Source: Desulfosarcina sp. (GTDB lineage Bacteria > Desulfobacterota > Desulfobacteria > Desulfobacterales > Desulfosarcinaceae). From it: a stretch of DNA of 8,596 bases. A program made the translations under genes and the position numbers. How positions within the stretch are numbered: position 1 is the first letter of the stretch; the number at the start of each line of letters is the position of its first letter. The notes below the pieces were generated by a model, which was given only the letters and a program-made list of their open reading frames with translations, made no database searches and had not been told where the DNA came from. The stretch lies in the NCBI GenBank assembly GCA_018224455.1, contig JAGTUY010000533.1, forward strand, positions 1-8,596. The letters run 5' to 3'. Positions 5,360-8,596 of the stretch are shown one piece after another.

Positions 5360-7494
5360 GATTCCTTCCTCAACGAAAACGAAATCACGGACAACAGATA
5401 CTCAGGATCTTGGCTATAAGCCACCGCTTCATCTAATTTTGCACGGGTTACGCCCGCTTCAAGCCAGACATCCCACGATCTGTCTCCTTTTGCAGCCATG
5501 AGATCGGCAACCACGCGGCTGAGCCGATCGTAACTGCCGGTCTGATAGTAAAGTTCAGACAGCGCCAGGGCGGCGACCAGACTGTCAGGCCGGTGGCTTC
5601 GATAAGCCTGCCAGAAAAAAACAGCCTTTGTCAGGTTTCCCCTCAACCGATAGACTTCGCCGAAAATTGCCAGTGGCGCCGCGGCGCCAGTCCGTGCACC
5701 ACGGGCTTGCAGGGCATATGCAAGCGCCGCATCCGTGTTTCCCCTGAGCAGTTGAATTTTTGCCAGGGCAGTCAAAACCTCGTGGTCTTCCGGCCATTTT
5801 TGGATGCACGCCTCGAGGTGTGCCTTCGCCTTTTCCACATTGCCGTTGACCAGTTCGCACCTGGCATAGGCCAACCACATGGTTTTGGAATTCAAGGTGA
5901 TTGCGGTGGCCTTTTTAAAATAAGACAGGGCCTGCGGATAGTCGTTTGCGATCGTTTGGTAATAGAGCCCCAGGTTGTGGTAGGTCACACCTTTCTGCGA
6001 GCGGTTGAAATACCGGTCTGATGTTTTTGACCGCTGAAGCGCTTGAAAAGCCCTGTCATTAAAGCCGTGTTTCATCAGCTCAATGCCGTAGTTGTTCTGC
6101 ACGACGCTCAAGTGGGGTGATTTTTTAGCGTTGTCCCTCCAGAAGATCAGACCATGACGGAACAGATTGCTGTAAGCGTAAGTGGAATGCCCGATAGACG
6201 CCAGGATCACCGCCACACTGACCACATACAGCATCTGGTATTTCCGGCTGTAGGAAAAATAATCAAGCGTCTGGAGCAAGAGAATGACCGGGATTACGAA
6301 CAGGATCATGGAAGGGATGTAGTTGCGGTGTTCGTAGATCAGTTCGAGGCCGATGAAAGAGCCTTCGATGGCATGGTTGACGAAGAAGAAGACAACGGCA
6401 AATGCGATCATCGGCTGCCTTCTGGAAAGCCAAAACAATGCGCTGAAAAACAGCACCCCCACCAGGATGATACACGGCAGTGTCGTCCAGGGCGACCAAA
6501 GGGACGTGGATACGTCAATATCATGTACCAGGGTCAACTCGGATTGCAGCGGATAAAACAGCATCTTCAGATAAATCAAGACCACACGTGCTTGGGTCAT
6601 CACCCTTTCAACGGGTGTATAAGGCCGGTTTTCATAACCGTCGAGCAGCCGTGACGGATCAATGTAAATCAGGCCAACCAGGATCACCATGCCCAGCGCC
6701 GGCAAACCCCAGCGCCACATTTTTTTTACATCCGTGCCGGCCACGCCCCGGATCATGATGATCTCATAGAAAAACAGGCAGACCGGCAGCATGGCGCTGT
6801 TCTCCTTGGTTGCAAAGGCACACAACGCGCACCCTCCACTTGCCGCGAAAAAACAGATCGCTCTTGGCCGGGTATCAGCGGTTCTGGCTTTAAGATACCC
6901 ATACAAGCTCATGATGGTGAACATGCCGGCCATGGAGGCCATTCGCTGAACGATGTAGGTTACCGCCGTGACATGAATCGGATGAATGGCCCATATCATA
7001 GCCGATAAAAATGCGGTCGTGTGGGCCGTGCTGTGGTACTTGTTACCGAACAGGGGCAACATCAGGGAGTTTTTGATGAACAGGTAAAGAAACACGGTGG
7101 CGGTAAAATGGATTAAAAAATTGACCAGGTGGTAGCCGAACACATGATTCTTTCCCACATACCAGTTCAGGGCGAAGCTCAGGTATGCCAGCGGGCGCTT
7201 GACCCTTTCGCCGCTGGATAGGTCTTGTGATTTTAAATAAAAGGATTTTTTCAGGGAGGTGACATCGATCTGCGTTAAATGAACGTTTTCATTGGCCAGG
7301 ATGTTGGGTTCGTCGTCATACATCCAGACTCCTTGAAAGCTGGATGCATAAACCAGGAGAAGCAAGACGAGAAAAAAAAGAATCGCTGAAACCGTCTGCC
7401 GCGTGGATCGAGCGACAGGCAGCGATAGGGTTTGACCAGACGCATCGATCGTCTTTTCCGGTTCAAAACGGATCGAAGAGAGGGGTGGTTTCAC
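5335..7494 (-). CDS. Multi-membrane GT-C (TMTC-like) glycosyltransferase-type protein with C-terminal TPR repeats
   Basis: A 719-aa protein. About 11-12 hydrophobic segments cover residues 34-440, followed by a soluble C-terminus with about six TPR units (464-690; for example WLAYARCELVNGNVEKAKAHL and LAIFGEVYRLRGNLTKAVFFW). Membrane-domain hallmarks match bacterial TMTC-like proteins: an Asp-Asp pair in the first external loop (D60-D61 in WMYDDEPNILANENV), RPLAYLSF (100-107), YHLVN (121-125), HPIHVTAVTYIVQR (171-184), KE (230-231) and EHRNYIPS (388-395). GT-C enzymes use the loop-1 acidic pair with lipid-linked sugar donors, and eukaryotic TMTC1-4 are O-mannosyltransferases. Catalysis here is inferred. 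The start is GTG 7494 with a weak AAGG upstream; the first in-frame ATG is residue 58, too late. It is convergent to the pilin and divergent from the pseudopilins, so a role in glycosylating filament subunits is plausible but unproven. Confidence 0.8.
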   Translation of the reverse strand: MKPPLSSIRFEPEKTIDASGQTLSLPVARSTRQTVSAILFFLVLLLLVYASSFQGVWMYDDEPNILANENVHLTQIDVTSLKKSFYLKSQDLSSGERVKRPLAYLSFALNWYVGKNHVFGYHLVNFLIHFTATVFLYLFIKNSLMLPLFGNKYHSTAHTTAFLSAMIWAIHPIHVTAVTYIVQRMASMAGMFTIMSLYGYLKARTADTRPRAICFFAASGGCALCAFATKENSAMLPVCLFFYEIIMIRGVAGTDVKKMWRWGLPALGMVILVGLIYIDPSRLLDGYENRPYTPVERVMTQARVVLIYLKMLFYPLQSELTLVHDIDVSTSLWSPWTTLPCIILVGVLFFSALFWLSRRQPMIAFAVVFFFVNHAIEGSFIGLELIYEHRNYIPSMILFVIPVILLLQTLDYFSYSRKYQMLYVVSVAVILASIGHSTYAYSNLFRHGLIFWRDNAKKSPHLSVVQNNYGIELMKHGFNDRAFQALQRSKTSDRYFNRSQKGVTYHNLGLYYQTIANDYPQALSYFKKATAITLNSKTMWLAYARCELVNGNVEKAKAHLEACIQKWPEDHEVLTALAKIQLLRGNTDAALAYALQARGARTGAAAPLAIFGEVYRLRGNLTKAVFFWQAYRSHRPDSLVAALALSELYYQTGSYDRLSRVVADLMAAKGDRSWDVWLEAGVTRAKLDEAVAYSQDPEYLLSVISFSLRKESKKAGKSR

Positions 7495-7681
7495 ATCCAG
7501 GCCTTGCGTCTTAGATCTTTGGTGCGCATGTCAATGGACCGCGGTTCATGCCTGGTCCTTCATTACGTTAAAATCAAGGTAAATACAATTCGTTAAGAAC
7601 CGATGGCGCCGGTGGCTTGAAAAACGGCAAACCCGCTGATTTGAGGTTTTATTCGGACTTAACATCTGATATTCAACTGTC
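7495..7681. promoter_or_regulatory. Divergent intergenic region between the GT-C/TPR gene and the pseudopilin genes
   Basis: This 187-bp region must hold promoters for both directions unless the pseudopilins are read from elsewhere. I found no -24/-12 element with correct spacing on either strand. TACAAT (7584-7589) resembles a -10 box for the + strand, but no good -35 is at 16-18 bp. CGTTAA occurs twice (7566-7571 and 7591-7596), 25 bp apart. A palindrome at 7534-7549 is listed separately. Confidence 0.4.
7534..7549. promoter_or_regulatory. Near-perfect 16-bp palindrome, candidate operator
   Basis: ATGGACCGCGGTTCAT is symmetrical about 7541/7542, with a perfect ACCGCGGT core (7538-7545) and one non-matching pair (G7537/T7546). 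It lies about 47 bp upstream of the GTG start of the - strand gene, where a repressor or activator site would be expected. No regulator is identified. Confidence 0.35.
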
Positions 7682-8176
7682 ATGCCGCCATTTTATCACT
7701 CACGGGATCAGATGGGGTTTACCCCCCTGGAAGTACTGGTCGTGCTGATCATCATCGGCATCATCAGCGTGATGGTTATCGGCCGCAGCGATATCGGCCA
7801 GACCGATCTTCTGGCCCGGACCGAGGTCTTCAAATCCCATATCCGCTATGCGCAGTCCCTATCCATGAATGCCGATCGAATATGGGGGATAAACTGCGAT
7901 GCCGCCGGGCAGTCTTACTGGCTTTTTGTCGACGGCGATCCTGACAACACCAGCAATCAACGGAAATTGCCCGGTGAGGAATCCAAAATTGTCGACCTTA
8001 CCCAATTTAAGCTGACCCTGAGCGCGGCTACCCTTTCTTTTGATGATCGGGGCCGCCCCTGTGACGACAACAGTGGGACCCAACCCATCGGCAATGATCT
8101 GTTGCTGACACTCTCGGCAGGCGGTGGCACGAACACCACCATTCGGGTGACCCGAAACACAGGATTTATCCCATGA
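7682..8176 (+). CDS. Type IV pseudopilin, GspH/MshC-like
   Basis: A 164-aa minor pilin or pseudopilin precursor. The leader is MPPFYHSRDQMG and cleavage would fall between G12 and F13; the mature end is F-T-P-L-E with Glu at position 5 (Pro at position 3 instead of the usual Leu). The hydrophobic helix covers about 13-34. The next part, RTEVFKSHIRYAQSLSMN (46-63), is typical of GspH/MshC proteins. C72 (WGINC) and C127 (GRPC) could form a disulfide in the periplasm. Such subunits prime filament assembly at the inner membrane or sit at the tip. ATG 7682 is the only workable start: an in-frame TGA sits at 7667-7669, and the internal ATG (residue 11) would leave almost no leader. No Shine-Dalgarno is visible in front of it. 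The stop overlaps the next gene (ATGA). Confidence 0.85.
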   Translation: MPPFYHSRDQMGFTPLEVLVVLIIIGIISVMVIGRSDIGQTDLLARTEVFKSHIRYAQSLSMNADRIWGINCDAAGQSYWLFVDGDPDNTSNQRKLPGEESKIVDLTQFKLTLSAATLSFDDRGRPCDDNSGTQPIGNDLLLTLSAGGGTNTTIRVTRNTGFIP

Positions 8177-8580
8177 AATCAAATTTATCGGATAACTCGG
8201 GGTTTACCCTCATCGAAATCATCGTCACCTTGACCGTTACCGCCATCCTTTCGGTCATGCTGGTGCAGTTCATGGGTACCAGCCTGTCCAGGAGCGCAGA
8301 GCCCATTGTATCCATACAGGAAGGCATGACCCTGCAAAGTATCTTTGAAAGCATGCATGCGGACTACAAGCAGCTGCTGCTCACCCACGACACGCCGCTT
8401 GTCACGTTTAAAGCGAGGGTTGAAGCCGGCCTTTACGGCACCTATACAATCACCGACAGCAAATATATTCTATTCGACGGCAACCACGTGGAAGTGCCCT
8501 GCAACACGTCGGATTGCCGGATATTGAAGGTAACGATTTCAATCGGCGACCATTCACTAACTTCGCTGTTTGCCCGATGA
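8173..8580 (+). CDS. Type IV pseudopilin (minor pilin), second of the cluster
   Basis: A 135-aa prepilin-like protein. The 10-residue leader MKSNLSDNSG is followed by FTLIEIIVTLTVTAILSVML, with the cut after G10 and Glu at mature position 5; the hydrophobic helix covers about 11-33. C110 and C115 (PCNTSDC) are close enough for a small disulfide loop, followed by ILKVTISIGDHSLTSLF, a strand-rich C-terminus. Function as a minor pilin in the MshD/MshO or GspI/GspJ position is inferred from order; sequence alone does not settle which. ATG 8173 overlaps the previous stop by 4 bp, indicating translational coupling, and AGGA (8161-8164) is placed 8 nt before it. Confidence 0.85.
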   Translation: MKSNLSDNSGFTLIEIIVTLTVTAILSVMLVQFMGTSLSRSAEPIVSIQEGMTLQSIFESMHADYKQLLLTHDTPLVTFKARVEAGLYGTYTITDSKYILFDGNHVEVPCNTSDCRILKVTISIGDHSLTSLFAR

Positions 8581-8587
8581 TACGATC

Positions 8588-8596
8588 ATGAATCAG
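8588..8596 (+). CDS. Possible first codons of a further gene (cut by the window edge)
   Basis: ATG AAT CAG (8588-8596) follows the pseudopilin stop by 7 bp. The overlapping ATG at 8576 is followed by TGA after four codons, so 8588 is the better candidate. By position another pseudopilin of the cluster would be expected, but three codons cannot show it. Confidence 0.3.

Noticed and set aside
5593..6654. Two + strand open frames (142 and 166 codons) opposite the GT-C/TPR gene
   Set aside because: The - strand gene has consistent membrane and TPR sequence throughout; the + strand translations are rich in His, Gln, Arg and Asp with no family pattern.
7560..7600. Sigma-70-type promoter for the pseudopilins (TACAAT at 7584-7589)
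   Set aside because: No credible -35 hexamer occurs at 16-18 bp upstream; it is kept only as a remark in the intergenic entry.
7495..7681. Second sigma-54 promoter for the pseudopilin or GT-C genes
   Set aside because: TGGC-containing stretches (for example near 7604-7620) lack GC at the required 12-bp distance on either strand.
7859..8182. A - strand frame (107 codons) opposite the first pseudopilin
   Set aside because: It is antisense to a clear prepilin with cleavage site and helix; no domain or ribosome binding site supports it.
1..8596. Mobile element, CRISPR array, tRNA or rRNA
   Set aside because: No transposase, spaced repeat array, cloverleaf or rRNA-like sequence was found; the inverted repeats present are short and explained as operators or a terminator.

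Overview
The window carries part of a type IV filament assembly locus, most like the MSHA-pilus branch of the type IV pilus / type II secretion superfamily. Base composition is moderate (roughly half G+C). The order ATPase, platform protein, sigma-54 activator, pilin, TPR glycosyltransferase-like protein, pseudopilins, together with the pilin's N-terminal sequence, suggests a Gram-negative deltaproteobacterium (Desulfobacterota, perhaps Desulfobacteraceae/Desulfosarcinaceae). The taxon is inferred from gene style only; no rRNA or other marker is present.

Left part (1-4554, all + strand). The 3' end of an unidentified gene is followed 34 bp later by a GspE/PilB/MshE-type ATPase starting at a GTG (257-1966). 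This ATPase carries two N-terminal 24-residue MshEN-type motifs that predict c-di-GMP binding. Next come a GspF/PilC/MshG-type inner-membrane platform protein (1994-3214) and, overlapping it by 4 bp, a membrane-anchored sigma-54 activator (3211-4554). The activator has two membrane segments, a HAMP-like linker, an AAA+ domain with an intact GAFTGA loop and a Fis-type DNA-binding end. Spacing suggests one operon.

Middle (4555-5361). A 246-bp intergenic region holds a convincing -24/-12 (sigma-54) promoter at 4726-4742 and an imperfect 19-bp dyad about 155 bp upstream of the predicted transcription start. The promoter faces a major-pilin-like gene (4801-5199). A strong Rho-independent terminator lies at 5309-5359. 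The layout reads as a local circuit in which the membrane activator switches on the pilin.

Right part (5335-8596). A 719-residue gene runs on the - strand (7494-5335). It encodes a multi-membrane GT-C-type (TMTC-like) protein with C-terminal TPR repeats, converging on the pilin gene and sharing the terminator region with it. I infer it could glycosylate the filament or another exported protein. A 187-bp divergent intergenic region separates it from two + strand pseudopilin genes (7682-8176 and 8173-8580), coupled by a 4-bp overlap, and the probable first codons of a further gene at the right edge.

No mobile element, CRISPR array, tRNA or rRNA was seen, and no gene-free stretch exceeds 300 bp. 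The overall system belongs to known families. The parts worth following up are the pilin-dedicated sigma-54 circuit, probable c-di-GMP input at the ATPase, and the embedded glycosyltransferase-like gene.
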